NCBI RefSeq assembly: GCF_000429785.1
Contig: NZ_AUCN01000017.1
Span: 245,628 to 309,627, forward strand
DNA length: 64,000 nt
Direction of reading: 5' to 3'
Source: Chitinibacter tainanensis DSM 15459
GTDB taxonomy: Bacteria > Pseudomonadota > Gammaproteobacteria > Burkholderiales > Chitinibacteraceae
Positions 34,240-44,114 of the stretch are shown here, piece after piece (the stretch's first letter is position 1; every line of letters begins with the position of its first letter). The notes beneath the pieces were generated by a model that was not told the DNA's origin, searched no databases, and saw nothing but the letters and a program-made list of their open reading frames with translations. The position numbers and the translations under genes were made by a program.

Positions 34240-36369
34240 ATGTCTATCGATATGAGCCAGTTTATCGCTGTCTATTTTGACGAGGCGGCAGAACATTTGG
34301 CCAATATGGAATCCTTGTTGCTCGAACTGGATGTTGGCAGCCCCGATCCCGAAGACCTGAATGCCATTTTCCGCGCCGCGCACTCGATTAAAGGCGGCGC
34401 CGCTACCTTCGGTTTTGCCGATCTGGCCGAAGTAACCCATGTGCTGGAAAACCTGCTGGATCGGGTGCGTAAACAGGAAATCACCCTCACTGCGGCGATG
34501 GTGGATATTTTTCTGCGCGCGGGTGATGTCTTAAAAGACATGCTCGCCGCCCATCGCGACAATGCCCCTGTCGATACAGCGCCGATTGCCGAGATTACCG
34601 CCCAGCTGAATCAGCTTTCTAGCGAGCAAGTGCTGCCCGTGGCCAACCCGCAGCAGGCACTAACGGTGATCATCGCGGCAGGTGAAGGTTTCGAGCATGA
34701 CGTGCTGTGCCATGAATTGCAGCGGCATGGTGAGCTGGAAGACTTCTCACCGGGCGACGCCCAGACTCCGTGGCGATTCCGTCTGAAAACCGCCAGCAGT
34801 CAGGCCAAGCTCATTGATGCGATGGCTTTTTTGCTCGATCCGGCCCGCATCAGTATCGAGGTAACGGGGCAGCAGGATGAAGATTTTGGTCTGTTTGCGC
34901 CTTTGCCGCTCCCGGCTACTGATTTAAGCGTGGATGAAGGTTTTGGCTTTTTTGACCCCTTGCCCGCGACGGCAGCGCCCGCTTTGCAGGATGGGGAAGG
35001 TTATGGCTTCTTTGCTCCGCCGGCGCAGCCAGTGACGGAACAAGGGGGCGAGGGTTATGGTTTTTTTGTGCCGGTTGCGGGTAGCAATACGCCCGCCGGC
35101 GTGGCTACGAAGCCGGTTGAGGCTAAACCCAGCGCAGTGCGCGCCAGTAGCGAGCGCCAGGCCGAGCGTGGTGGTGATACTTCGATCCGGGTTAGTGTCG
35201 AAAAAGTCGATCAGCTACTCAATCTGGTTGGCGAGCTGGTGATTACCCAGTCGATGCTGGCGCAAAACGCCTTGCAGCTTGACCCCGTTACACATGAGCG
35301 GCTACTGGCTGGGGTGGCGCAGCTAGAACGCAATACCCGCGAGCTGCAAGAATCTGTGATGTCGATCCGCATGATGCCGATTTCGTTTGTGTTTAATCGC
35401 TATCCACGGTTGGTGCGTGATCTGGCGGGTAAATTGAATAAGCAAGTCGAGCTGCGCATGATCGGTGAAAACACCGAGCTGGATAAAGGCTTTATCGAAA
35501 AACTGAGCGACCCCTTAACGCATTTGGTGCGCAATAGCCTCGATCACGGGATTGAAGCGCCAGAAGTGCGCCTTAGCCGGAATAAACCGGCGCAGGGCAC
35601 GCTCACGCTCAAAGCCTTTCATCAAGGCGGCAATATCGTCATTGAAGTCAGCGACGATGGCGCGGGGCTCAATCGCGAGAAAATCCTCGCCAAAGCCCGC
35701 GAGCGTGGTCTGAATGTCCACGACAATATGAGCGATAACGAAGTCTGGATGTTGATTTTCGAGGCTGGCTTCTCCACCGCCGCTGAAGTCACCGATGTGT
35801 CCGGTCGCGGTGTAGGGATGGATGTGGTGCGCAAAAACATCCAGGCTATGGGCGGCCGGGTTGAAATCCAGTCCATGACCGGGGTGGGCTCAACCATGAG
35901 CATTCGCCTGCCGCTAACGCTGGCCATTCTGGATGGCATGTCGATTTCCGCCTCTGACGAGCTCTACATTATTCCGCTCACCTTCATTATCGAATCGCTG
36001 CAGCCGCGCGCGGCTGACATCAAAACCATGGCTGGGCGCGGTACGGTGATCAATGTGCGCGGTGAATACCTGCCTTTAATTGCCCTCTATGACATTTTCA
36101 GCCTGACCGCGCGCAAAACCAGCTACGAAGAAGGCTTGGTCATCATCCTGGAGGCTGAAGGCCAGAAAGTGGCGCTGTTTGTCGATGATTTGCTCGGTCA
36201 GCATCAGGTAGTGGTGAAAAATCTGGAAACCAACTATCGCCGAGTAAGTGGCGTGGCTGGGGCCACCATCATGGGCGATGGGCATGTGGCTTTTATTCTT
36301 GATGTGGCGGCGCTGGTAAAAATGGCCCAGCAAGTAACGCCCGCCGAACAAATTGCTGAACTGGTGTAA
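34240..36369 (+). CDS. cheA: Chemotaxis histidine kinase CheA
   Basis: A 709-residue kinase. P1 Hpt domain has His48 in [17 protein letters not shown]2-like segment (about 140-208) follows, then a low-complexity linker (213-279) with four copies of an E-G-[FY]-G-[LF]-F-x-P motif. P3 dimerisation starts near 315 ([20 protein letters not shown]). P4 has the N-box [14 protein letters not shown] and G-boxes DDGAGLN and [10 protein letters not shown]5 CheW-like domain ends the protein. Linker repeats are unlike E. coli CheA and may be docking sites. Coupled to cheW, 11 bp on. Confidence 0.95.
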   Translation: MSIDMSQFIAVYFDEAAEHLANMESLLLELDVGSPDPEDLNAIFRAAHSIKGGAATFGFADLAEVTHVLENLLDRVRKQEITLTAAMVDIFLRAGDVLKDMLAAHRDNAPVDTAPIAEITAQLNQLSSEQVLPVANPQQALTVIIAAGEGFEHDVLCHELQRHGELEDFSPGDAQTPWRFRLKTASSQAKLIDAMAFLLDPARISIEVTGQQDEDFGLFAPLPLPATDLSVDEGFGFFDPLPATAAPALQDGEGYGFFAPPAQPVTEQGGEGYGFFVPVAGSNTPAGVATKPVEAKPSAVRASSERQAERGGDTSIRVSVEKVDQLLNLVGELVITQSMLAQNALQLDPVTHERLLAGVAQLERNTRELQESVMSIRMMPISFVFNRYPRLVRDLAGKLNKQVELRMIGENTELDKGFIEKLSDPLTHLVRNSLDHGIEAPEVRLSRNKPAQGTLTLKAFHQGGNIVIEVSDDGAGLNREKILAKARERGLNVHDNMSDNEVWMLIFEAGFSTAAEVTDVSGRGVGMDVVRKNIQAMGGRVEIQSMTGVGSTMSIRLPLTLAILDGMSISASDELYIIPLTFIIESLQPRAADIKTMAGRGTVINVRGEYLPLIALYDIFSLTARKTSYEEGLVIILEAEGQKVALFVDDLLGQHQVVVKNLETNYRRVSGVAGATIMGDGHVAFILDVAALVKMAQQVTPAEQIAELV

Positions 36370-36380
36370 GGAGTAGGGTC

Positions 36381-36860
36381 ATGGAACTGGCTCATAAAGA
36401 AGACGACGTCAGCCGCGAATTGCTGGTATTTGCGCTGGGGCGGGAAGAATACGGGATCGATATTTTAAAAGTACAGGAAATTCGGGGTTATGACGCCGTA
36501 ACCAGTATTGCGAATGCGCCGAATTTTATTAAAGGTGTGATTAACCTGCGTGGCAATATCGTGCCCATTGTCGATTTACGGATTAAATTCAATATTGGCA
36601 ATGTGACCTATGATCAATTTACGGTGGTGATTATTTTAAATGTCGCTCAGCGCACCATCGGGATTGTGGTGGATGGTGTTTCGGATGTAATGACGTTGTC
36701 GACCGAGCAATTGCGCCAGGCCCCTGAGTTTGGTAGCGCACTCGACACCGCTTATATCCTTGGCTTGGGGACCGTCGAAGAGCGAATGATTATTCTAGTG
36801 GATATCGAAAAACTAATGACTAGTGCGGATATGGCTTTGGTTGAAGCTGTGGCCGCTTAG
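36381..36860 (+). CDS. cheW: Chemotaxis adaptor CheW
   Basis: A 159-residue SH3-like coupling protein linking receptors to CheA. Typical stretches are [39 protein letters not shown] and [22 protein letters not shown] precedes the ATG. The adjacent downstream mcp suggests a dedicated receptor/kinase set. Confidence 0.95.
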   Translation: MELAHKEDDVSRELLVFALGREEYGIDILKVQEIRGYDAVTSIANAPNFIKGVINLRGNIVPIVDLRIKFNIGNVTYDQFTVVIILNVAQRTIGIVVDGVSDVMTLSTEQLRQAPEFGSALDTAYILGLGTVEERMIILVDIEKLMTSADMALVEAVAA

Positions 36861-36871
36861 GGAGGGGTGAA

Positions 36872-39631
36872 ATGCATAATCTGCGATTAACTCGATTACT
36901 TATGCTCGGTATTTTATCAATTATTGTCGTTTTGCTGGTGCAGTCCATTTCAGCCTATCGGGCGGCAAGTAATACATTTTATGCTGTGGATGAATTAACC
37001 AGTGATCACTTGCCGCATTATGTAAAAACCCAGCATATTTTTAATGAAGTGAATACGATTGCGCGTGCCTTGCGCAATATGCAAATTATTGGTGTCGCTA
37101 CGCCAGAGGATAAACGCCTGGTTGAAGAAGAGTGGCAGCGAATATTGGAAGCGCGCCAGAATATCGGCACATTAGTAACCGAGCTAGATCAGCAAGCACA
37201 AAGCTTGAAAGATGATGAAGCTTTAAAAGAGCTGGAAAGTATTAAAGCTCAGCGCGCCAATTTTATTCAGGTGCAAAATAAATTTAAGCAACTCTTGGAT
37301 AGTGGTGATGTAGGCGCCGCGCGTTCGCTGGTGCTGGGTGAAATGCGCACCGTGTATAACAGTTACCGTGACACCATTTTGGCGATGGGTAGTCAGGAAG
37401 AGCAGGGCGCATTGAGCTCCGCGAAAGAACTGCAAGAGGCTGCCCGCCATGCGGAGCAATTAGCCCTTTTGTTGGGGGCGATTGCCGTGGGTTTGTCCGT
37501 GTTTATCGGCTTTGTGCTGTTGCGTCGAGTTCGGTCCCAACTGGGCGATGAGCTGGAAAATCTACAAGCAATGGTTGCCAATATTGCCCAAGGCAATTTG
37601 CAACAAGACTTGCCCAGCCACGCCGGCGATGAGCAGAGTTTGCTCGCCCGCATCCGACAAATGCAGCAAGCGCTGCGTCAAGCTGCAAGTGTCGCGATTG
37701 AGAATGCCCGTATCCGTACCGCGCTTGATTCGGTATCAACCAGTGTGATGATCGCCGATGCTGAACGCAATATCATTTACTGCAATAAAGCGCAAAATCA
37801 GCTCCTAGCCGCGGCCGAAGCCGATCTGCGCAAAGAGCTGCCGCAATTTAGCGCCCAAACGGTGGTTGGCACCAATATCGATAGTTTCCATAAAAACCCG
37901 CAGCATCAGCGCAATATGCTGGCGCAACTGAGTAATACCCATAAAGCCCAGCTCACGATTGGTGGCCGTAATTTTGCCTTGACCATTAATCCAGTCTGGG
38001 GCGAAAACGGCCAGCGCAGCGGGTATGTGGTGGAATGGCTGGATCAGACGCAATTGATAGCACAGATGGAGCGCGAAAAAGTGGTGTCGGATGAGCGAGC
38101 CCGTATTTTGGGCGCGCTGGATTCCACTTCCACCAATGTGATGCTGGCCGACGAAAACCGTACCATTATTTATATGAACCGTGCGGTAACCAATATGCTG
38201 TCACGAGTGCAGCATGAATTGCGCAAAGTACTGCCGAATTTTGATGTGAATAAATTGCTGGGTAGCAGTATGGATGGTTTCCATCGCAATCCAAGTCATC
38301 AAGCCAGCTTGCTCTCCAATCTGCAGGGCACTTATCGCTCGCAAATCACGGTAGCCGGGCAGACCTTTTTGCTAATTGCTAATCCCGTGGTCGATAGCAC
38401 CGGTAAACGGTTGGGTTCGGTGGTGGAATGGGTTGATCGCACCGCGGAAGTGGCGGTGGAAAATGAGGTTAATGCGCTGGTGGCGGGGGCAGCCAATGGC
38501 GATTTCAGTCACCGGATTAATCCCGAAGGTAAAGAGGGCTTTATGCTCAAACTGGCCGAAGGGATGAATCAGATGGCGAGCTCCACCGAAGGGGCGATGA
38601 ATGATATCGCCCGGGTGCTGGCTGGTTTGGCGCAGGGTGACCTCACGCAAAATATTACTGCCGACTACCACGGCCTGTTGGGGCGTTTGAAAGACGATTG
38701 CAACCTCACCTGTGCGCGCTTGGCTGAGATCGTACTCAGCATTCAGGAAGCGGCGGGGGCCATTAATGTGGCGGCGCAGGAAATCTCGGCCGGCAATAGC
38801 AATCTATCGAGTCGTACTGAGCAGCAAGCAGCAAGCTTGGAAGAAACCGCTTCCAGCATGGAAGAGCTGACCGGCACGGTGAAACAAAATGCCGAAAACG
38901 CCAAGCAGGCTAATCAGCTGGCGATTGGTGCTTCGGATATCGCAGTGAAAGGCGGTGAAGTGGTGAGCCAGGTGGTGGCGACCATGTCGGAAATTAACGA
39001 ATCCGCTAAGAAAATTGTCGACATTATCGCGGTAATTGATGGAATTGCCTTCCAGACCAATATCTTGGCTTTGAATGCCGCGGTAGAAGCGGCCCGTGCG
39101 GGCGAGCAGGGCCGTGGCTTTGCGGTAGTGGCTTCTGAGGTGCGTAATTTGGCGCAGCGCTCAGCGGCGGCGGCGAAAGAAATTAAAACCCTGATTGGTG
39201 ATTCGGTGGTGAAAGTCGAGGCCGGCTCGAAACTCGTCGATCAGGCTGGCCACACGATGGAAGACGTCGTGGGTGCGGTGCGGCGAGTGACTGACATCAT
39301 GAGTGAGATTTCGGCGGCTTCCAACGAGCAAAGCGCCGGAATCGAGCAAGTGAATCAGGCCATTACCCACATGGATGAAAACACCCAGCAAAATGCAGCC
39401 TTGGTCGAAGAGGCGGCTGCGGCGGCAGAAAGCCTAGAGGAGCAGGCGGGCAACCTCACGCAAACCGTCGGGATCTTTAAATTAGCGGGCGGCAAAACCT
39501 TGCCTACGCTGAGCAAGCGCGCCGCAGTAAGTGCGCCCGTGGCAAAGCGGGCAGCAGTGGCGGCAGCGCCAAAAGCGAGCCGGCCGGTGCCCAAGATCGG
39601 TGGCGATGATGATGCGTGGGAAGAGTTTTAA
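36872..39631 (+). CDS. Methyl-accepting chemotaxis protein with tandem PAS domains and WEEF tail
   Basis: A 919-residue chemoreceptor. TM1 is about residues 8-28. A four-helix-bundle periplasmic domain follows, then TM2 about 192-213 and a HAMP. Next come two PAS-like repeats with matching motifs ([12 protein letters not shown] and [12 protein letters not shown]), a second HAMP-like segment, then the signalling domain with hairpin tip [20 protein letters not shown]. The C-terminus DDAWEEF resembles the xWxxF pentapeptide that tethers CheR and CheB, which are encoded just downstream. Ligand unknown. A terminator-like hairpin follows it inside the operon. Confidence 0.92.
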   Translation: MHNLRLTRLLMLGILSIIVVLLVQSISAYRAASNTFYAVDELTSDHLPHYVKTQHIFNEVNTIARALRNMQIIGVATPEDKRLVEEEWQRILEARQNIGTLVTELDQQAQSLKDDEALKELESIKAQRANFIQVQNKFKQLLDSGDVGAARSLVLGEMRTVYNSYRDTILAMGSQEEQGALSSAKELQEAARHAEQLALLLGAIAVGLSVFIGFVLLRRVRSQLGDELENLQAMVANIAQGNLQQDLPSHAGDEQSLLARIRQMQQALRQAASVAIENARIRTALDSVSTSVMIADAERNIIYCNKAQNQLLAAAEADLRKELPQFSAQTVVGTNIDSFHKNPQHQRNMLAQLSNTHKAQLTIGGRNFALTINPVWGENGQRSGYVVEWLDQTQLIAQMEREKVVSDERARILGALDSTSTNVMLADENRTIIYMNRAVTNMLSRVQHELRKVLPNFDVNKLLGSSMDGFHRNPSHQASLLSNLQGTYRSQITVAGQTFLLIANPVVDSTGKRLGSVVEWVDRTAEVAVENEVNALVAGAANGDFSHRINPEGKEGFMLKLAEGMNQMASSTEGAMNDIARVLAGLAQGDLTQNITADYHGLLGRLKDDCNLTCARLAEIVLSIQEAAGAINVAAQEISAGNSNLSSRTEQQAASLEETASSMEELTGTVKQNAENAKQANQLAIGASDIAVKGGEVVSQVVATMSEINESAKKIVDIIAVIDGIAFQTNILALNAAVEAARAGEQGRGFAVVASEVRNLAQRSAAAAKEIKTLIGDSVVKVEAGSKLVDQAGHTMEDVVGAVRRVTDIMSEISAASNEQSAGIEQVNQAITHMDENTQQNAALVEEAAAAAESLEEQAGNLTQTVGIFKLAGGKTLPTLSKRAAVSAPVAKRAAVAAAPKASRPVPKIGGDDDAWEEF

Positions 39632-39652
39632 GTAGGCCCTGCCCAAACCAGT

Positions 39653-39675
39653 TGGGGGCTGCGGCCCCCATTTTT
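39653..39675 (+). terminator. Terminator/attenuator between mcp and cheR
   Basis: Stem TGGGGGC/GCCCCCA (39653-39670) with TTTTT (39671-39675). It would reduce readthrough from the abundant receptor into the adaptation enzymes. Confidence 0.7.
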
Positions 39676-39695
39676 CCCTCTGATGGCGGGAGTTG

Positions 39696-40583
39696 ATGGT
39701 GCCCAATCCTGAGCAGCCCGTTGGCTTATTGATGCCCAATGAGCACGAATTTTCCTACACCCCAAAAGACTTTAAACGGGTGGTGGCGCTGATTTATCAG
39801 CATGCCGGCATTCGGCTCAATGAAAGCAAAATGCAGATGGTGTATAGCCGTCTATCCCGCAGATTGCGTGCTTTGCGGATGGATACCTTCTCGGGGTATC
39901 TGGATATGTTGCAGGCTAATCCGGATGCGGAGGAGTGGCAGCAATTTGTAAATGCACTCACCACGAATCTGACGGCGTTTTTTCGCGAAGCACATCATTT
40001 CGATATGCTGGCTGAGCAAATTGAACGGACGCGTGAGCGACCATTTCGGATCTGGTGTGCCGCATCATCCACCGGAGAAGAGCCCTATTCACTGGCGATG
40101 ACTGCTTTTGAAGCCTGCCAAAGCGCCAATCCCGCCGTTGAAATTATTGCCTCGGATCTGGATACCCATGTGCTGGCCACCGCCGAGCGCGGGGTTTATC
40201 CGCTAGATCGAGTGGAAAAATTATCGCTAGAACGTAAACGGGGGTTTTTCTTGAAAGGCGCTGGCCCCAATGAAGGTAAAGTCTGCGTGAAAAAACCGCT
40301 GCGTAGCCTCATCGATTTTCGGCAGATTAATTTGCTGAGTGAACAATGGCCACTGCAAGGGCAGTTTGATGCGATTTTTTGCCGCAATGTGATGATTTAT
40401 TTCGATCAGCCCACACAGCGGCAAATTCTGGAAAAAATGGGGCGACGCTTAAAGCCTGATGGGCTCTTATACGTGGGCCACTCCGAAAATCTGCACTATA
40501 TGTCCGATTGGTATCGCCCCTTTGGCAAAACCACTTATAGCCTCACAGAGCGGGCGCTGCAGGAGTGGGGGCGTCGCTCATGA
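39696..40583 (+). CDS. cheR: Chemoreceptor methyltransferase CheR
   Basis: A 295-residue SAM-dependent methyltransferase that methylates receptor glutamates. The N-terminal all-helical domain is followed by the SAM-binding part with RIWCAASSTGEEPYSLAM (motif I), IIASDLDTHVL and FDAIFCRNVMIYFD, then YVGHSENLH. I took the ATG at 39696 (GGCGGGAG upstream) rather than the TTG one codon earlier. The stop overlaps the cheD start (ATGA). Confidence 0.94.
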   Translation: MVPNPEQPVGLLMPNEHEFSYTPKDFKRVVALIYQHAGIRLNESKMQMVYSRLSRRLRALRMDTFSGYLDMLQANPDAEEWQQFVNALTTNLTAFFREAHHFDMLAEQIERTRERPFRIWCAASSTGEEPYSLAMTAFEACQSANPAVEIIASDLDTHVLATAERGVYPLDRVEKLSLERKRGFFLKGAGPNEGKVCVKKPLRSLIDFRQINLLSEQWPLQGQFDAIFCRNVMIYFDQPTQRQILEKMGRRLKPDGLLYVGHSENLHYMSDWYRPFGKTTYSLTERALQEWGRRS

Positions 40584-41191
40584 CCCATCCTTATGAAGAA
40601 GTCCTCGCGCCTAGCTTGTATTTTGATAAGAATTTTCAATCCGAGGCAGCCAAGATCTTGCCCGGTGAATACTACGTCACCACCCGCGACATGGTGCTGG
40701 TGACCGTGCTGGGGTCGTGTGTGGCCGCGTGTATCCGCGATGTGGTGACCGGGATCGGCGGTATGAATCATTTTATGCTACCCGATTCGCACGAAGAGAT
40801 GGCCTCGGTGAATGGGCTCTCAACGCGATATGGTACCTATGCAATGGAAATGCTGATTAATCAGCTGCTGAAAAATGGCGCGAGCAAAAACCGCCTCGAG
40901 GCTAAGGTATTTGGCGGTGGCAATGTGCTGCGCGGGTTTACGGTGAACAATGTGGGTTTGCGCAACGCAGACTTTGTGAAGTCCTTTTTAGCACTCGAAC
41001 GCATCCCAATTGTGGCGCAGGATTTGCTCGATATCTATCCACGGAAAGTCTATTTCTTTCCGCAAACGGGCCGAGTGTTGGTAAAAAAACTCAAAACAGT
41101 CCACAACAACACTATCGTGGAACGCGAAAAAAGCTACGAATCTCGCCTTACGCATTTGGATATGGGTGGTGATGTTGAGCTATTTAGCTAG
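40580..41191 (+). CDS. cheD: Chemoreceptor glutamine deamidase CheD
   Basis: A 203-residue deamidase converting receptor Gln to methylatable Glu. The catalytic pair is Cys47 in [13 protein letters not shown] and His64 in [19 protein letters not shown] is a family stretch. The ATG overlaps the cheR TGA, so it is read by coupled translation. Length is normal for the longer proteobacterial type. Confidence 0.94.
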   Translation: MTHPYEEVLAPSLYFDKNFQSEAAKILPGEYYVTTRDMVLVTVLGSCVAACIRDVVTGIGGMNHFMLPDSHEEMASVNGLSTRYGTYAMEMLINQLLKNGASKNRLEAKVFGGGNVLRGFTVNNVGLRNADFVKSFLALERIPIVAQDLLDIYPRKVYFFPQTGRVLVKKLKTVHNNTIVEREKSYESRLTHLDMGGDVELFS

Positions 41192-41214
41192 GGCGTGGCG
41201 TAGGGAGTGACAAG

Positions 41215-42294
41215 ATGGCAAAAATCAAAGTTGTAGTTGTGGATGATTCGGCCTTAATCCGCAGCTTGCTCAAGGAAATTATCAATAAATCCGGGGACAT
41301 GGAGTGCGTGGCGACTGCTCCAGACCCATTGGTAGCGCGGGAGCAAATTCGCAATTTGAATCCCGATGTCATCACCCTTGATGTCGAAATGCCCAAAATG
41401 GATGGCTTGGATTTTCTAGAGCGGCTGATGCGGCTCAAGCCGACGCCGGTGCTAATGATCTCTTCGCTCACTGAGCAAGGCTCCGAGGTGGCACTTAAAG
41501 CGCTGGAATTGGGGGCAATTGATTTTATTGCTAAGCCGAAAGTCGATATTGCAAGTAAAATCGATGCTTACACCGAAGAGATTCGCGAAAAAATCCGCAT
41601 GGCCGCCAAAGCGAAACCCCATAGCATGACGCATCTTCCAGTTGCCCCCAATCGGACGGCGGACGCAGTATTGCCTAAAACATCGCGGCCTCTGCTGAAG
41701 TCGGAAAAGCTGATTATCGTGGGCGCCTCAACCGGTGGGACCGAGGCGCTGAAAGATTTTCTGATGCCTTTGCCGCCCGATGCCCCGGCGGTGCTGATTA
41801 CCCAGCATATGCCCGAGTCGTTCACCAAATCGTTTGCCAACCGCCTAGATAGCATATGCCGTATTTCCGTGAAAGAAGCTGAGCACGGCGAGCGCATTCT
41901 GCCGGGGCACGCGTATATTGCGCCGGGGCATTCGCATTTGCTGCTGGGGGTATCCGGTGCCAACTATATTTGCGAGCTCTCGAAAGCCGAGCCGGTTAAT
42001 CGGCATCGGCCTTCGGTAGATGTCCTGTTTCGCTCTGCAGCCAATATCGCCGGCCGCAACGCGGTAGGCGTGATCCTTACCGGAATGGGTAAAGACGGAG
42101 CCCAGGGCATGCTGGAAATGCATCAGGCGGGGGCGCACAATTTTGCGCAAGACGAGCAAAGCTGCGTGGTGTTTGGCATGCCGAAAGAAGCGATTGCGAT
42201 GGGCGGCGTGGACGAGATTGTGCCGCTGAAAGATATGTCGCAGCGGGTGATGGCGTGGGTGAATGCCAATAGTAGCCGCGCGTTACGGATTTAA
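41215..42294 (+). CDS. cheB: Protein-glutamate methylesterase CheB
   Basis: A 359-residue protein with an N-terminal receiver domain (Asp10/Asp11, Asp56, Lys107 in AKPKVD) and a C-terminal methylesterase with catalytic triad Ser172 ([10 protein letters not shown]), His198 (TQHMPESF) and Asp294 (MGKDGAQGM). Phosphorylated by CheA, it removes receptor methyl groups and may dock on the WEEF tail of the neighbouring receptor. All active-site residues are present. Confidence 0.95.
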   Translation: MAKIKVVVVDDSALIRSLLKEIINKSGDMECVATAPDPLVAREQIRNLNPDVITLDVEMPKMDGLDFLERLMRLKPTPVLMISSLTEQGSEVALKALELGAIDFIAKPKVDIASKIDAYTEEIREKIRMAAKAKPHSMTHLPVAPNRTADAVLPKTSRPLLKSEKLIIVGASTGGTEALKDFLMPLPPDAPAVLITQHMPESFTKSFANRLDSICRISVKEAEHGERILPGHAYIAPGHSHLLLGVSGANYICELSKAEPVNRHRPSVDVLFRSAANIAGRNAVGVILTGMGKDGAQGMLEMHQAGAHNFAQDEQSCVVFGMPKEAIAMGGVDEIVPLKDMSQRVMAWVNANSSRALRI

Positions 42295-42351
42295 TGCGCA
42301 TTTTCAGAAGCAAGATTGCGCTGAGTGATTTGAAGTAAAAAGGAAAAATGG

Positions 42352-43689
42352 ATGGGTTTGCCGGTATTGATCGTTGAAGATGACGATGACCTGCGAGAGG
42401 CGCTGATTGATACGCTGGAGCTGGATCACTATAGCGTGCTCGTGGCGGAAGATGGCCAAAGCGCGTTGGCAATTCTGGAAAATCATCAAGTGGGATTGGT
42501 GGTGTCGGACGTGCAGATGCAGCCTATGGATGGCGAAACCCTGCTACAGGAAATCAAACAGCGCTACCCATGCTTGCCGGTGATCTTGATGACCGCCTAT
42601 GGGGTGATCGAGAAGGCCGTGGCCGCAATGCATGCCGGCGCCAGTCACTACTTGCCTAAGCCCTTCGAGCCACACAAATTGCTGGAGCAAGTGGAGCGCT
42701 TCCTGCTGCCTGATTTGGGCGAGGATGCGATGGTGGCCGAGTCGGCCCCAATGCAGCAACTACTGGCAATTGCGCGGCGGGCGGCGAGTTCAGATGCCTC
42801 GATCATGCTGACTGGTGAGTCGGGGGTCGGCAAAGAAGTGATGGCACGTTTTATTCATCGGCAAAGCCCTCGTGCGAACAAGCCATTTGTGGCGATTAAC
42901 TGTGCGGCTATCCCAGAGCAACTGCTGGAATCCACTCTATTCGGCCATGAAAAAGGGGCGTTTACTGGTGCTGCGGCCACGCATTTGGGTAAGTTTGAGC
43001 AGGCGCAGGGCGGCACACTGCTGCTGGATGAAGTGAGTGAAATGCCTCTGGCGCTGCAGGCCAAGTTATTGCGCGTGTTGCAAGAGCGGGAGTTGGAGCG
43101 AGTGGGCGGTCATAAGCCGATTGCGCTCGATATCCGGGTCTTGGCCACCTCCAATCGAGATCTGGCGGCGGAGGTGTCAGCAGGGCGCTTTCGCGAGGAT
43201 CTTTTTTATCGACTGAATGTGTTTCCGCTGGCGATTCCGGCGCTACGTGATCGGGCGGCGGATATTTTGCCGTTGGCACAAAACATGCTTCATCGGTATG
43301 CCGGTGCGCAAAAACGCCGAGTGCCAGTTTTACTGCTCAGTGCCCAGCAAGCCTTATGTGCGCATCGTTGGCCGGGCAATATTCGCGAGCTCGACAATGT
43401 TATTCAGCGAGCCTTAATTATGGCGCCGGCGGAAGAAATTGCCGCCGAACATTTGCATTTGCCGCATGCAGCGGCAAGTTTTGCCGCGGTTGCGGGCGTT
43501 GAATCAACGCTTGAACCCATGCCGGTAGGCAAAAATATCAAGGATATGGAAAAGACCATGATCCTCGATGCATTACTGGCCTGTGGCGGCGTACGTAAGC
43601 AAGCGGCAGAACGATTAGGGATGAGTGAGCGGACTCTGCGCTATAAGCTAGCGCAATACCGTGAAGAAGATGGCGAATTGCCCATTTAA
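42352..43689 (+). CDS. Sigma-54 response regulator of FlrC/FleR type
   Basis: A 445-residue NtrC-class regulator. Receiver domain with Asp53 in VVSDVQMQPMDGE; AAA+ domain with Walker A GESGVGKE (155-162), the sigma-54 contact GAFTGA (202-207) and GGTLLLDEVSEM; C-terminal Fis-type helix-turn-helix (RKQAAERLGMSERTLRYKL). Its place just before fliE and its resemblance to FlrC/FleR suggest it activates class III flagellar operons. The cognate kinase (FlrB/FleS) is not next to it. AAAGGA lies upstream of the ATG. Confidence 0.9.
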   Translation: MGLPVLIVEDDDDLREALIDTLELDHYSVLVAEDGQSALAILENHQVGLVVSDVQMQPMDGETLLQEIKQRYPCLPVILMTAYGVIEKAVAAMHAGASHYLPKPFEPHKLLEQVERFLLPDLGEDAMVAESAPMQQLLAIARRAASSDASIMLTGESGVGKEVMARFIHRQSPRANKPFVAINCAAIPEQLLESTLFGHEKGAFTGAAATHLGKFEQAQGGTLLLDEVSEMPLALQAKLLRVLQERELERVGGHKPIALDIRVLATSNRDLAAEVSAGRFREDLFYRLNVFPLAIPALRDRAADILPLAQNMLHRYAGAQKRRVPVLLLSAQQALCAHRWPGNIRELDNVIQRALIMAPAEEIAAEHLHLPHAAASFAAVAGVESTLEPMPVGKNIKDMEKTMILDALLACGGVRKQAAERLGMSERTLRYKLAQYREEDGELPI

Positions 43690-43698
43690 AAGACGACA

Positions 43699-43740
43699 GG
43701 GTGTAGGAAGTGCTTGCTGCCCGCAGCGTGCGCCCCTACA
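43699..43740 (+). promoter_or_regulatory. fliE upstream region: hairpin and weak -24/-12 match
   Basis: Between the regulator and fliE. GG (43700-43701) and GC (43712-43713) are 10 bp apart, the sigma-54 spacing, but the flanks fit TGGCAC/TTGC poorly. A nested inverted repeat covers 43702-43740 (TGTAGG/CCTACA outside, GCTGC/GCAGC inside). Could be a promoter or an mRNA structure. Confidence 0.3.
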
Positions 43741-43764
43741 ATTTTGCAAGGAAGGTAAGTAGTC

Positions 43765-44088
43765 ATGAGCGTGCAAGGAATTGATCAGCTGCTCGGTGAA
43801 TTACGATCGATGTCGGCTCTGGCTGCTGGGCAACCAGCAAATGCGCCGACAGGTGCGACCGAAGGCCCCGATTTTGCGGCCGTGCTCAAGCAATCGATCG
43901 ATCAAGTCAACCAAGTGCAGCAGGATGCTCAAGCTCAACAGGTCGCTTTTCAAGCAGGCGACCCGGATGCCAATTTGCAAGATGTGATGGTGTCGTTGCA
44001 AAAAGCGAGCTTAAGTTTTCAAACCATGGTCCAAGTCCGCAATAAGCTGGTGACTGCCTATCAGGAAGTTATGAACATGCAGGTTTAA
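43765..44088 (+). CDS. fliE: Flagellar hook-basal body protein FliE
   Basis: A 107-residue protein joining the MS ring to the rod. The C-terminal helical region FQTMVQVRNKLVTAYQEVMN is diagnostic. It is exported by the flagellar type III system, without a signal peptide. GGAAGGTAAG lies before the ATG. First gene of fliEFGHIJ. Confidence 0.94.
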   Translation: MSVQGIDQLLGELRSMSALAAGQPANAPTGATEGPDFAAVLKQSIDQVNQVQQDAQAQQVAFQAGDPDANLQDVMVSLQKASLSFQTMVQVRNKLVTAYQEVMNMQV

Positions 44089-44114
44089 TCCTGCAACCAG
44101 CTTATCGGTAGGGT

